From Luzula sylvatica (Eukaryota > Streptophyta > Magnoliopsida > Poales > Juncaceae), in NCBI GenBank assembly GCA_946800325.1, contig OX326956.1, forward strand, positions 9,775,167-9,839,166: 64,000 nt of DNA, read 5' to 3'. Both the position numbers and the translations under genes were made by a program. Below the pieces are notes generated by a model that was not told the origin of the DNA, ran no database searches, and saw nothing but the letters and a program-made list of their open reading frames with translations. Positions 23,123 to 35,539 of this stretch are shown here, one piece after another; position 1 is the first letter of the stretch; each line of letters starts with the position of its first letter.

Positions 23123-24730
23123 GGATAATTATACTGTGCCCCTATATTTTCCCCCACCATTGATGATTGAATCATCATATGTCATCATATGCTTTGTATT
23201 GACCAACAATTTAAGTATATTCAAATTTCCCCCACTTTACATTCAAAATTTCTCACTTTATTAATCAACAATTCAATTAACACTTAATAACACAATTAAT
23301 AAAATCATAATAAAATCATTTTAATAAACAATTGATCATTATACCAACAATTCGAAAATCAATTAACACTTAATAAAATCATTTGAATTAACAAAACAAG
23401 TTCAAAACACAATTAATTAACCAAATTAATGAAATTATTGTAAGACCAATATTTAATTAACAAACTTAATTCAATAAACAAATTCAATTAACAAATATCA
23501 TTATTAACAAAATTAACAAAAATCCTTATAAAAATCATTATTACAAATTAGTCCCTGCACCACCGCATCCATCCCGCACCACCTACAATTCGCCGCCAAA
23601 TCGAAGCTAACCCAACTCGCCAACTCGCCGCCAATTCCATCCCGCAAAATCGAAGCTAACCCAAATAGCCAAATCGAAGCCAATTTAGCTCCCAGCAATC
23701 CACGCTTCGTCGTCTCCAATTATCCAAGCGTCGTCGCCTCCAATTAACCGAGGCCTCCCTTAATCCACCACCGCGCTCCCATTAATCGTCGTCTTCAAGC
23801 CGAAATTCACCGTCAATCTGCAGAGCTAAACAAACCTGAAATTTCACAAATACCCCTAGAAAATCGTACCAGTTAATTCAGAGGTCCTCCTCGTCGCCAT
23901 CCTCGCCAATTAACCGAAGCCTCCCTTAATCCACCACCGCCTCCCATTAATCGTCGTTTTCGAGCCGGAATTCACCGTACATCCAGCATCCTCTGCCAAG
24001 ACAAATAAAACCATAACAACTGCACGAAAAAATTCATTAAATATATTAGTTAATTTCAGGGACATAAATGTAATTATATAAAATTGCATTACCAGTTAAT
24101 TGCATCGAAAAACTGCAGCACAATTTAGTCTTTACAGAAGAATCTCGGAATTGCGTCTCGTCGTCGAATTGCCGGTTCATTGCGGTACCTGTCCCAATTA
24201 CCAGTTAATTCCAGGGGGTTTCATAAAACTTCTGCCAGCTACGTCGAATTACCGGTTCATTTACTCTTTACCGGTACCTGAAAATTGACTGTAACAAAAA
24301 CTCAAATCGACTGTAATCAACAGTACATAAACAGCAAAACTCAAATTGACTGTACCAGTTAATTGCAGCAATCCAAGAGTACCAGATCTCACAGGGTTTC
24401 GTCTCCTTTAGCTCCAACCGGTTCCATTTGCACCTGAAATTGATCGTCAATTCAGACAACAAAACAAACCTTCTCCATTGAGGAGCAAGCGTCGTCGGTT
24501 CCATGCGTCTACGGCGTTGTGTCGTCGCCCTCTCACCTAGGGTTTTCAGTTTTCGGGCGAGCTGCGTTGGGGCGTCGTCCTTCTCGGCTAGGGTTTCTCT
24601 TTGCTTTCTCGGCTAGGGTTTCTCGTTGCTTTCTTTTCGACGAGACGGCGGGAAGAGAGAGAGAAACCCTAGTTTCTTCTGTAGCCACCTCCATTCGTCG
24701 CCATCTCAGAAGTAAATCGCCATGAATTGC

Positions 24731-24790
<60 letters not shown>

Positions 24791-25073
24791 TTGCTCGACC
24801 CGGTGCTGCTCGTCGTGCGTCGTCTCGTCTGTGAGAGAGAGAGATCCAGATCGAGATCGCGCAAGAGAGAGGAATGGGGAAGCGGCGGCTGCAAATGAAA
24901 GAGAGGAGAGAGAAAGTGTGCAGGGTTTTGGTTATTTATATTCATCGGTACATCAATTAATGATCAATAGGGGGGTATTTTGGGGTTGCAAATTAGCCCC
25001 CAATTGATTCAACACGTCATGTTGATTCAATCAGCATGCGCGGGAGAATTCTGGTGGCACCATATATGCTCTC
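23123..25073. mobile_element. Pack-MULE-like element with GC-rich cargo
   Basis: The left end GGATAATTATACTGTGCCCC is nearly identical to that of the MITE at 15236. The right end, read inward, is GAGAGCATATATGGTGCCAC. Further inward both ends carry a TGATTGAATCA motif. ATAAAAAAT flanks both sides (23114-23122 and 25074-25082), a 9-bp duplication. The interior (23560-24930) is far richer in G+C than its surroundings. It holds gene-like leader pieces (CTAGGGTTT several times, CGTCGTCG, GA runs) and internal duplications, for example CCTCCCTTAATCCACCACCG at about 23753 and 23921. Open frames of 60-80 codons show no domain. It carries no transposase. Confidence 0.75.
24733..24786. repeat. (GA)n microsatellite inside the Pack-MULE-like element
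   Basis: About 27 uninterrupted GA units. Confidence 0.95.
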
Positions 25074-25082
25074 ATAAAAAAT

Positions 25083-26042
25083 TGGGACTCCTAAAAACCT
25101 ATACTATAATTGGTTCAGAAAGGATGTAAGCTTTTATATAACATGATTGATGAGATGTGATCTTTGAATTTGATCAATTACTAGAAGATAGATTGATTGA
25201 ATAAAACTCTTCTCAACCTTTAACATCACTATTTTTCCATCTGATTAGTGGAGTGAAATCAAGAATGGTTCTTCGACAGACTAATTATTGGAACTTGGAG
25301 TGAAATCAAGAAATAAAATGAATAAAAAAAGTAAATTGGTAATAGTTAGGCCAAAATGAAAATAATTAGTGAGGAATATTCTCTCTGGACCCACATAGTA
25401 CAGTTTCTCACAAGGCCTAGACCATCTTTCTCTCTATAGTATGGTTTGGTTCATTTTTGGATTTGAAATACCAAATTCAAAATTATCAAACATAATGCCA
25501 AATTTAAATATATTGACACTTTGTTTTGTACCAATATATTTATATACATTCAAGAATCAAATCGTCAATACGTAGTTATAAATCTTCGATGTTTTCAACT
25601 TAATTAGTTAAGGAAGGGCAAAATTTTCATAAAATACGCACAATTTCTCCTAATTCCTCTCTTCGTCTTTTTCTTTGAAATTCAGTACAAAATTTGAACA
25701 TGTATTTGTCCTATATTCGCCGAAAGAAAAAAGGATGCAAATCCTTTTGCGCTTTTTATAAGTAGTGGATACAACAGTTCAAAGGCAACTAATCATGCAT
25801 TTAATTCTAAATCATTTAGTTTAAGAAAAATGAAAGGAGTTAATTCACCTCTCTTTTCCTCGACACGTGTCGAGTTCTAACTGCTTTTCAAAATATTTGT
25901 CAACCAAAGTCCACAATATCAAATTCAAATTCAAGTCAACCTAGCAAGAAAATTTCAGCAAATAGCAAAAAAATATCAATTAAATTTATCTTCCACAAAA
26001 CAATCCAAATATATAAGTGCATATATTTGTTCCAATAGAAGT
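25083..26042. other. Intergenic stretch, no gene seen
   Basis: AT-rich; CGACACGTGTCG at about 25861 is a 12-bp palindrome. No open frame is supported. Confidence 0.45.
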
Positions 26043-26051
26043 TTAATTTAA

Positions 26052-27004
26052 GGGAAATTTACAAATAACCCCCTATCTTTTCTTGAATTTACAAAAAAAA
26101 CCCTAACTTTTGAGAAACTCCAAAAAAAACCCTACATACAAAGTTTTCTTTTCAATTACCCCTCTAAAGGGTATTTCATGGTATTGCAATTTTTTTTGGA
26201 CCAAAATACCCCTCTATTTTTCATCTTTAAATTTAATAAACATATTTTTGTATTATTATATTAATTTAAAATCACTATAAATATTTTTTAACATATACTA
26301 ATTTTAAAAAACTATATGTCATATACATAATTTTAATTTATTATATATTTTATCATAGAAAACTAAAATTCAATAAAAATATGATATAAAAAATATTCAT
26401 GTTAATATCTTGACAAATTAATATTATTCTAGTATTTAATTTTAATGTTAAATATTTATTAATAAAAATAGTTATTAAATAGTATTTCTGACCAAATTAG
26501 CAATGCATAAGTGAATCTCAAAACAAGCATTAAAATAATATTGTCGTTAGTCCTAATTTCAACAGCTAATTTTATTTCAGCAGTTAATTTTGTAGTAATT
26601 ATTTTTATTAACTATTAGCAAATTAGTTTATGGAATCAATAGTTGTTAATAAAAATAATTACTAAAAACTAGGTACTAAAATAAAAATAGTTACTACAAA
26701 ATGAGCGAAATAAAAATAGTTGTTGAAATTAAAATTAGCGGCCATATTATTTTAATCCTAATTTTAATTAAAATTAGCTGAAATTCATTCATTCATTATT
26801 AAAATTAATATAATAATACAAAAATTTAAAAGATGAAAAATAGAGGGGTATTTTGGTCCAAAAAAATTACAATACCATGAAATACCCTTTTAGGGGGGTA
26901 ACTGAAAAGAAAACTTTGTATGTAGGGTTTTTTTTGGAGTTTCTCAAAAGTTAGGGATTTTTTGTAAATTCAAGAAAAGATAGGGGGTTATTTGTAAATT
27001 TCCC
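26052..27004. mobile_element. MULE with inverted repeats of about 190 bp
   Basis: The left arm (about 26052-26245) starts GGGAAATTTACAAATAACCC, passes CCCTAACTTTTGAGAAAC and ends around GACCAAAATACCCCTC. The right arm (about 26815-27004) is its near-perfect reverse complement. TTAATTTAA flanks both sides exactly (26043-26051 and 27005-27013). The 9-bp duplication marks it as Mutator-like. The AT-rich centre carries no transposase, so it is non-autonomous. Confidence 0.9.
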
Positions 27005-27013
27005 TTAATTTAA

Positions 27014-27719
27014 TATGTATTCAAATTTTGAGTAGAACTGACAAATTCACTTAATTAATTTAACTAAAAGTATACATCAACTTATATACAAGCTGAAACA
27101 ATATAATTTTTTTATCATTTAATGAGATTACTTAAACAGTAATATATTGATGAGTCAAAATCAAGCAGGTAGAGGCCCACAATGCAATCCTTGTTACAAA
27201 ATTAGAACCAACCAAATTGATGAATTGATCCAGTGGAATTGATTAGATGTTTCATAAAAGGTCAAAAGCTTATATATATTAGAGAATAAATGAAATGAAT
27301 GATTAATAAAGAATCATACACACACAGTGTGTTGGTGTGGGGGGTGTGTGTGTTGCTTTTGCTTCTTTGAGAGGTGAAAATCTAAAATTCTCTGTCTAGT
27401 CACTAGTGGAGTTCATCTCTACACCACTAAGTACTAAAGCTAATATTAATTGCACCAGTCCTCAACTTTTTCACTTGTCCAGAAAAATTGTGATCAAAAT
27501 CAGTCATTTTGTAATTTTAAATTTCAAATTTGGCTGTTGAACACGTGTCATGATTTTTGGCATGAAGGGTTCATTTCTTTTCTTGAATATTTTTTGTTAA
27601 TTTTATATTTCTGCAATTCAGTGAATTGTAGAGTAAATATAGTCTGTGTTCACTGGTTTCTTTTTTCTCAGATGGAATGATGTGCTGGGCCAATGGAATC
27701 CATCCATGTCCATGCAACT

Positions 27720-27775
<56 letters not shown>

Positions 27776-29100
27776 TTCTGGAAACAGTTAAAGCAATTGG
27801 ATTTGGATTCCTTCACACAAAAAAAAAAAAGTAAAATAAATTAGAAGTACTTAATGGGGCTTCACTATTTTCCTCTCACTGGTCTCAAAAAGTTAACCAT
27901 GCTAGTGGGTGTGCGAGAGTGTGTTTTGTGGGGGTGCGTGTACTTTTTATCTTCCAAATTAAGTGGACTAGTTTCCACACGAGAACGAACCGGTACCGGT
28001 ACCGGCCGGTACCTAACTAAATATTATTCTCTTGTTTTCAAAGAGACGTATTCCGAGGATAAGTGGAAAAAAGTAACCGACTTTTCATGCAAGATATATG
28101 CTTATAATCATGAGAATAATCAAATCAATCAATTAAGAGATAGATAATAATGGCAAAAAAGAGATTGAAACAAATAGTCGTGTTGAGCTTATGATCATTG
28201 AGCCAATTAATTAATGCTTCATCAATTAATCTTTGGTGCCTTTTTGACTTTTACATGCTTTTTTTGTTTGGCTAGCTTATAAATGTCACTACCCAATAAA
28301 AGGCATCTTTGAGATGATGATGCAATGAATTATGAGTTGGATTAAGGACCAGAAAGAGACATATTAAATTAAACTATGAGAATACTCGCGCTACGAGGCG
28401 ATAATGCTCATTATTATTTTCATTTTATTATGAATGAGAATTTTTATGATAAAAATGACCATATTATCGTAAAATAAAATTATTTCATGTTATATTAATC
28501 TCATGATGTCATATAACTAATTTAATTATAATCAAGAATATATTTTATGATTATATTATGTTATGAGAAAATAGCTTATTTTTAATCAAATTTTAATATA
28601 TATATATTTAAGCAAATAATAATATCTGAAGTATAACACAATTTAAAAATAGCTTTATCAATTATCTGAAGCATAACCACACGAATAATATCATTGTTGC
28701 TCACAATAATTCATGCAATATAAATATAGAAACATTGAACAATAACACCAATATACTCAAAACACATAATCAATTATAAGGCACTGACAAAAAAATTATC
28801 GATAAACAAAGCAATGAATATCATAAACAACATTACATTAAATAATGAAAATAATATTAAAATTTAATTTAGAAAAAATGTAATTAAAAATTATTTGACG
28901 TCAAATAATATTTTTAAATTTACAATTTAAAAATAACAATAGTATTCGAAACATGTTTATAAGTTCAAGGAGTTATTTATATTTTTAAGTTGTGAAAAAC
29001 AAAAGCACAAATATAACATACTTCATATTCTAACTATTATAATTATCATAAAAATAATAATTATTTATAATTTATATGTGTTATTTTGCATTGTATTTTC
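27014..29100. other. Intergenic stretch, no gene seen
   Basis: Contains a (GA)n run at 27722-27772, a GGTACCGGTACCGG palindromic cluster near 27992 and long AT-rich DNA. No gene was recognised. Confidence 0.5.
27722..27772. repeat. (GA)n microsatellite
   Basis: About 25 uninterrupted GA units. Confidence 0.95.
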
Positions 29101-29107
29101 TTACATA

Positions 29108-29150
29108 CAAGTCCGGTCCTGAGTTTTTGGTGGCCCGTGACGATTATCTT
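29108..29150 (+). mobile_element. hAT-like left-end fragment
   Basis: CAAGTCCGGTCCTGAG followed by TTTTTGGTGGCCCGTGACGA matches the left end of the hAT element at 12945 (CCCGGTCCTGTGATTTTGGA, GGCCTCTGACGA). No right end was found before NDUFA12. Confidence 0.45.
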
Positions 29151-29412
29151 CATTAAAAAAATTTGATGTTATAATTCTACTTTCAAGCCAAAAAACCGAT
29201 CATATTATTTTCTTCAATAAATCATCTCCTTCCACATATTTTTTGATGAAATTCATTGGGCATATTAATATAAGAAAAGAGAAGTGTCTCGCACAATATA
29301 ATATCTTACAGACCAGAATAAGATTGTGTAAACAAGAGAAAAAACAAAGTCTTATAAAACAACTAACAAATACCGTAGAAGAATAAGATCCTTTTCATGT
29401 CCAGTGTAGGAT

Positions 29413-29625
29413 TTACACGCGAGTAGTAAAAGCCGAGTCTCCATAAGAATTTTGAAGTAATCTAGCCATAATAGCTAACTGACCTGCTTCCATATTCATC
29501 AGCCAAGAACTTCTAAAATTGCTTAAAGTACTTCCATGACAAAAATTCAGAAAAATAGTAGATTTAACAAACCTCAAGCTTTTAAGGCGACCATCAGGCG
29601 AGCAACGAGACCGAACCTCAAGCAC
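29413..29625 (-). pseudogene. Possible captured or relict coding fragment
   Basis: A 70-codon minus-strand frame includes the phrase EAGQLAIMARLLQNSYGDSA and has a natural protein-like composition. It lies just inside the hAT-like left end at 29108, so it could be transposase-derived or captured coding sequence. I do not recognise the family. The plus-side region 29880-30230 is GC-richer, with repeats of CTGGCTGTCA(G/T)GGCC and CGTCTCGTCTCAGG, and also lacks a recognisable product. Confidence 0.3.
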
Positions 29626-30438
29626 GTCATGATGGAAGTGTCATTTTCTATCTCGTTTTGGACGGCGAGTAAAGCAGCAAAGCGAGGCAAACTAATTGTC
29701 GAGTGGTTCCCCGTCCGGGTTACTGCCTTTGCTAAAATTTCACAAAACATTAACAAGCCTTGTTGAAATTGCTCAAATTCATGAAAAAAAAATGGTTCAA
29801 AAGAAATTGAACCTAAAATTGACTGATTTAAACCTAAATTGGGTTCAGCGAGTCGAATTGAAGCTGAAATCGACCGACGATTAGGTCTGGCGAGGTCAGT
29901 GACGATTAGGCAACGAGAGTGAAAGAGGAATACGACTGGCTGTCATGGCCATTAGTGCCTCGTCTCAGGTTGTGTCGCATCGAGATGAGATGAGAGGCTA
30001 CGCCTGGCTGTCAGGGCCGTTGGCGTCTCGTCTCAGGTCGTGTTGTGTCGAGAGGAGAGAGAGGCTACGACTGATACGAGAGGCACAATTGGTATTTCAC
30101 ATTCGGGACGAACGGCCATGAAGGTGTATAGTGATATTGAATTGAATTCCTCGTCATTAGTTAGCGATCGGCTTATTGTAGCGCGTCTTCATCCATGTCG
30201 TGCGATACTCAAATCATTCCAATCATGAAATATCACAAGCTTCAAGTAAGGACATGCTGAATTATAAACAATGATACATCTTTATGTTTTTCATTACATT
30301 GGTAATTACTAAAAACAAAAAATAATGTACTGTTTCAATATTAATTATCAATTATAAATCTTAAATTTTAATTTTAATTTTAATTATAACGAGAGGTTCT
30401 ACTTGTAGCACCCCAACTCAAAGAGTTGAGGTATGTTC

Positions 30439-30516
30439 AGCCCAAAACAAATATTTTATCAGCCCATTACTCTTTAACAAATTTAAATATGTTCAGCTCA
30501 ATATATACTTTGGGCC
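30439..30516 (+). promoter_or_regulatory. Site II (TGGGCC/T) element cluster before NDUFA12
   Basis: AGCCCA at 30439-30444 and 30461-30466 (reverse of TGGGCT) and TGGGCC at 30511-30516 lie 90-170 bases upstream of the start codon. Site II elements are known to be enriched in promoters of plant nuclear genes for respiratory-chain proteins and are bound by TCP factors. Activity here is inferred from motif and position. Confidence 0.55.
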
Positions 30517-30607
30517 CATAAATATTTCATTTTCTCTTCTATTCAGTCCAACCATCTCTTTTTCTCCTCGACAGAGAGAGACGAAGTAATAGTGAGCGAG
30601 ACCGAGA

Positions 30608-31875
30608 ATGGCGTCAGTGGTGAGAGGAATACTGAGCGGGATCAAAGAGAAAGGGATCGGAGGTTTCGCCAGGCATCTCCGCGACGAAGGATTTTTGTAA
30701 GATCCTTTCTCTGTAATTTGTTAATTTGTGGATAGGAGATTTTGCATAAAATTGGGGATCTTGATGCTTGTTCCAGCTGATTCGATGCGATAATGAGCTG
30801 ATTTTTCAGAAAATAAATTGCGATCTTTGATTAGTTTTCTTTATCTTCTTGCTTGACTCGACTTTTAGGAAATCTATTATTATTTGCGGTTTCGAGAATG
30901 ATGTTTTCTCTCCATTGGTGAATAATTAGGGTTAGAGAGATAATCTACTGCTTATTACTGAATAAATCGTCACAAATTCCCCATTTTCTGATGCATTTAT
31001 ACCTGATTCACACTTTTCAGGATCATTTTCATCATTTTTTATTTCAGCAGCTTGATATCAATAGATTAATTGATATAAATCATGAATATTGTAACAAATT
31101 ATCATAAAATGAATTATTTCAGCTATTAAACATAATATTGCATAACCTAAACATCTATTTCAGTATAACATTTCTATATTCCATTTTTGCATATATAACC
31201 TTTCTCTTTTCAAAATTCCCTTTGCAGGAACGGCATTTTTGACGGAAATCTCACGTGAGTAACTTTTCCTCATTTCATATGAATTAAACCACTCTTATTT
31301 AACTTCAATTTTGAATTTACATGTATTAAATTGTTTACACAAATCAATTTCAAACTTTTTAGACAAATAAAGATTCACAAGATTGGAGCAACTCTCATTG
31401 GAATCGATAAATCTGGAAACAAATATTATGAGAAACTCAACGATACTCAATACGGTAAATAAACAATATTTCGCGAATACCCTGCAAACCTTGAGAAATA
31501 TCATCAATACCCCTCTTTACATTTTTCAGGAAGACACAGGTTCGTGGAGTACGCATCGAAGGCGCGATACAATGCATCGCAAGTGCCCCCAGAATGGCAC
31601 GGATGGCTCCACCACATAACCGACCGCACTGGAGACGAAGTACGTCCAGTCATATCCTCTCCAGTATTTTTTTAATTATTATCATAATTATTAATTTTTT
31701 TTTATTTGTTTGAGTGTAGCTTTTGATGCTTAAACCGAAGCGGTATGGAGTGGAGCACAAAGAGAATCTTTCGGGAGAAGGAGACGAGTTCATTTACCAC
31801 TCTAAAGGACACGCATTAAATGCTGAAACGAGGAACTGGACTAGGTACCAGACTTGGGAGCCAAAACAAAATTAA
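30608..31875 (+). CDS. NDUFA12: NADH:ubiquinone oxidoreductase subunit NDUFA12 (complex I, B17.2)
   Basis: Accessory subunit on the matrix side of mitochondrial complex I, needed for assembly and stability of the enzyme. Five coding exons: 30608-30696, 31228-31254, 31363-31454, 31530-31639, 31720-31875. They total 158 codons including the stop, so 157 residues, the usual plant length. Diagnostic motifs are KIHKIGATLIG, GNKYYEKL, YGRHRFVEY, VPPEWHGWLHHITD and the C-terminal KPKRYGVEHKENLSG. Exon 2 is only 27 nt. The start follows from the conserved N-terminal amphipathic stretch (SGIKEKGIGGFARHLRDEG). It lies head to tail with the glucose transporter gene 655 bp downstream. Site II elements upstream suit a respiratory gene. 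Confidence 0.97.
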
Positions 31876-32530
31876 TCTATCTTTATTTGATTTTCTTTAT
31901 TTTCGTTCGAGTTTTTTTGGTTTCGTTTTGTGATGAGGTTTGTGGAAACCTTTTGAATAATTGTCTGTTTGATTTTAAACTTGGTAAGAATCAAATGCAC
32001 CAGAAATTATGTACTTTGTGTATTACACTATTCATTTTATTGTTTATTTATTTACACTTTTTTTTTTGTTTTCGTTCAATCAAATTTAAGTCGAAATATA
32101 AATTAAACAGTATATTTAAATATTTAAATTTTCATAATTAGTGGTTGGATATACACAATTATTCAGATTCAGATTCATATTGAATCGGACTGGAGTGGTT
32201 GGATCAGGATGTACACAATTATCAGTACTCTTTCAACCAACCCCAAATTTTCATTTATTAATATAATTAATGTTTTAATAATTACCTATTTAATCCATCT
32301 TTTAACTACTTACGTGTCAAAAAATAATTACTGGGCCAAATCCATCTTATTTATACATATCAAATTTCTCCGTGGACTACTGCAATCCACATTCCATTCC
32401 ATTTCCGCAGTATTGTCAAGTTCTAAGTCTACCAAACTCTTTCTTCGGAAAGAAGAAAGCTCTACTCTCTCTACTTGCTCTATTATTCTTCGTCGACGTA
32501 CAGTGAGCCACGTCCATCCATCCAATCACC
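31876..32530. other. Intergenic space between NDUFA12 and VGT1
   Basis: About 650 bp that must hold the 3' UTR of NDUFA12 and the promoter and leader of the transporter. A CTGGGCCAAAT (site II-like) lies at 32331. A (C)TCT-rich leader is at 32435-32490. The 138-codon frame over the promoter is a shadow. Confidence 0.6.
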
Positions 32531-35349
32531 ATGGACGCCGACCCGGAGCAGCCCAAGCCTTTGCCGCTCTCCCGCGAGGTTCTTCCTTTTTTTCTCATAT
32601 CAGAGCATTTGATTTGATTTCCTGAATGTTCATTTTTTATTTTCTTTTCTCTTTTAGGTGAGGGATGGTCAGATTAACAGTGTCAGGGAGCCTTTGATCG
32701 ATCATTCTGAAGAAACCTTCTCTGTTACTGCAGCAATTTTACCGTAATTTTCTTTTTTTGCAATTTTTTAAGCCACTTATTAGTGAAAATCATTTTTTTG
32801 CATGCGTTTACTAATTTGAAGTCCTGATTTCGTGATTCTTCTCTAAAATTAGCTGATTTTGAAATTTGTTTTTTTAGGTTTTTGTTTCCAGCTTTGGGCG
32901 GTTTTCTCTATGGTTATGACATTGGTGCCACTTCCGGTGCCACTATATCACTCGAGGTAACTATAAAACAAAGAAAATTAAGAATAAAAACATGTGATTT
33001 TAATAATTTTAGATTGTTTATATTCACAATTCAAAATCTTTACTATTTGTCTAATTGTTATTGCAGTCACCTTCATTAAGTGGTACAGCATGGTACAATT
33101 TATCCTCTGTAGAAGTCGGTCTAGTGGTACGGTACAATCTATATTTTACTCATTTATAATCCTATAAAAAAAATTGATTTATTCTATTGTATTTCAGGTA
33201 AGTGGATCCTTATACGGTGCTTTAATCGGTTCGATTTTGGCCTTCGGAATTGCCGACTTTTTAGGTCAATATTTAAATTTGACCATTTTAAATGTAATTT
33301 CACTAATTTCACTCATTTCACAATATTGCAATTATATGATTGTAGGGAGAAGAAAAGAACTAATTCTCTCTTCGTTAATGTATCTAATTGGAGCTCTATT
33401 AACAGCATTTGCCCCCAATTTCGTAATTCTAGTAATTGGTCGATTAATTTACGGAATCGGAATCGGTCTGGTAATTAATTCAAGTATTTCAATTATTTTC
33501 TATTTAAAATGTAATCATAATTTTTTTAAATTATAATTTCAGGCAATGCATGCTGCTCCGATGTATATTGCCGAGACCGCTCCGAGCCAAATTCGCGGAA
33601 CCTTAATTTCCTTGAAAGAATTCCTCATAGTTCTCGGAATGCTCGTAAGTGCGTCCATATTCGATATTTTCAACTTTCAGAAGGGTATATACATAAAACC
33701 CCCCCCCCCCCCCCATTAATTTATATTTGGGGGAACTCGCCTATTTATCATTCTAAAATTCCAAAATATAATTTTTGCCCTTCCAAAAAAAAAAAAAAAT
33801 ATCATATTTACCCTCCCAACAATCTTAAACATCATTTAAAATTTTTAATATTTTGTAATTTTCGAAAGGGAAGGGTAATTATGATATTTTGGATTTTTAA
33901 AAGGGTAAAAATGTAAAATTCCCCATTAATTTAATTTTTTGGTGTTCAGCTCGGGTACATAAGTGGGAGTCTATTAGTAGAAACAAAATCAGGGTGGAGA
34001 TACATGTACTTATCAAGCGTACCCATATCGCTCGCCATGTCAATCGGCATGTATTCTCTCCCCTCTTCTCCACGATGGCTTCTTCTGTGCGCAATTCAAG
34101 GTAAAGGAGGAAGTGGACAGGTGGCAGCAGGAGGAGACGCCAGGGAAATTGCCGTTTCCTGTATGTGTCGTCTCAGGGGCCAATCGGTAAATTTTGACAT
34201 GTCCCGTCAAGTGGATTTGATTTTGGACGAGTTGAAATGTGTCGATAATAATTCGAGTTTTAAAGAGATTTTTCAAGGGAAATGTTTGAAAGCTTTGATT
34301 ATCGGCTGTGGTTTGGTTTTCTTCCAACAGGTTTGTATTTATGAAGGGGTATATTCGATATTTTTATGATTTTAATTATATTTTTGGTAATTGGATTTAT
34401 TAGGTGACTGGTCAACCAAGCGTGCTGTACTATGCCGCAACGATACTTCAGGTATACTTTATATACTTTTGAGTCTGAATATACTATTTTTGTACTTATT
34501 TATTTATTTCTTTGTAGAGTGCTGGATTTTCTGCGGCCTCTGATGCTACGCGAGTCTCCGTTCTTCTCGGTTTGCTCAAGGTGAAAATTTGCTTAAAAGT
34601 CCCTGAATTATTGCAAAATTTGCAAAAAAGTCCTTGAATTATTTTATTTTTTGTTATATAGTTGATAATGACCGGAGTTGCGGTACTAGTGGTGGATAAA
34701 CTCGGGAGAAGACCTCTTCTTATTGGCGGTGTTAGCGGCATCGTAAATCTCTCTTTCTCTCTCTCCTCACTTTCTCTCTCTAAAAAATGTTAATTTTATT
34801 TATTATCTATTTATGAAGGCTGTATCATTATTTCTATTATCATCGTATTATACGTTGTTAAAAGAAATTCCTGCTATTGCCGTAATCGCACTTCTGTTAT
34901 ATGTTGGCTGTTATCAGGTAAGTATTATTTCATATATACCCTTCCAAAATATTAAAATATCATAAATACCCTTTAGATAATAATATTAATAATAAAATTT
35001 ATGTAGTTATCATTTGGGCCGATTGGGTGGTTAATGATTTCAGAGATTTTTCCTTTGAAATTACGAGGACGCGGTTTGAGCATCGCTGTACTTATTAATT
35101 TCGGATCTAATGCTTTAGTCACTTTTGCATTCTCACCCCTCGAGGTATTTCAAATTACTTTTGTTTGTTTATATTGAGCCATAATATATTTATTATTATT
35201 ATTATTATTTCGTGTAGGAATTGATTGGTACAGGGGTTTTATTCGCTGCATTTGGAGTGATCGCTATAGCTTCGCTGATCTTCATATTTTTTGTCGTGCC
35301 AGAAACTAAAGGCCTCACTCTCGAAGAAATCGAGACCAAAATTTTATAA
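32531..35349 (+). CDS. VGT1: Vacuolar glucose transporter, VGT1-like (MFS sugar/H+ antiporter)
   Basis: Major facilitator sugar porter of the tonoplast VGT subfamily, expected to load glucose into the vacuole. Fourteen coding exons: 32531-32578, 32658-32743, 32878-32956, 33067-33126, 33198-33264, 33346-33470, 33543-33644, 33950-34330, 34404-34451, 34518-34580, 34662-34742, 34819-34917, 35007-35144, 35218-35349. All junctions stay in frame; 502 residues, close to the 503 recalled for Arabidopsis VGT1. Family signatures in order: LPFLFPALGGFLYGYD (TM1), GRRKE (loop 2-3), PMYIAETAPSQIRG, PSSPRWLL, QQVTGQPSVLYYA (TM7 sugar site), DKLGRRPLL, LSFGPIGWLMISEIFPL, and PETKGLTLEEIE at the C-terminus. 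Intron 7 holds a C run. The gene ends about 190 bp before the minisatellite. Confidence 0.96.
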
Positions 35350-35539
35350 TTGAATATATGTATATATGTTATTTATAAAATATAAATAAAATACATCAAG
35401 TTTTGAATATTATGGTTTAATAATATAACAAGTGTTGTAAGGATTTGCTTATTAGAATGTAAAATATACAATTATATAAAACTAGCCTTTCCTAATTGTT
35501 CTACCATAATATGTAGATTTAGTGTCATTTATAATGTAG

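Noticed and set aside
32209..32625. 138-codon plus-strand frame before VGT1
   Set aside because: It overlaps VGT1 exon 1 in another frame and has no protein similarity; it is leader and promoter sequence.
33701..33716. Poly-C run in VGT1 intron 7 as a regulatory element
   Set aside because: Simple homopolymer in an intron; nothing supports a role.
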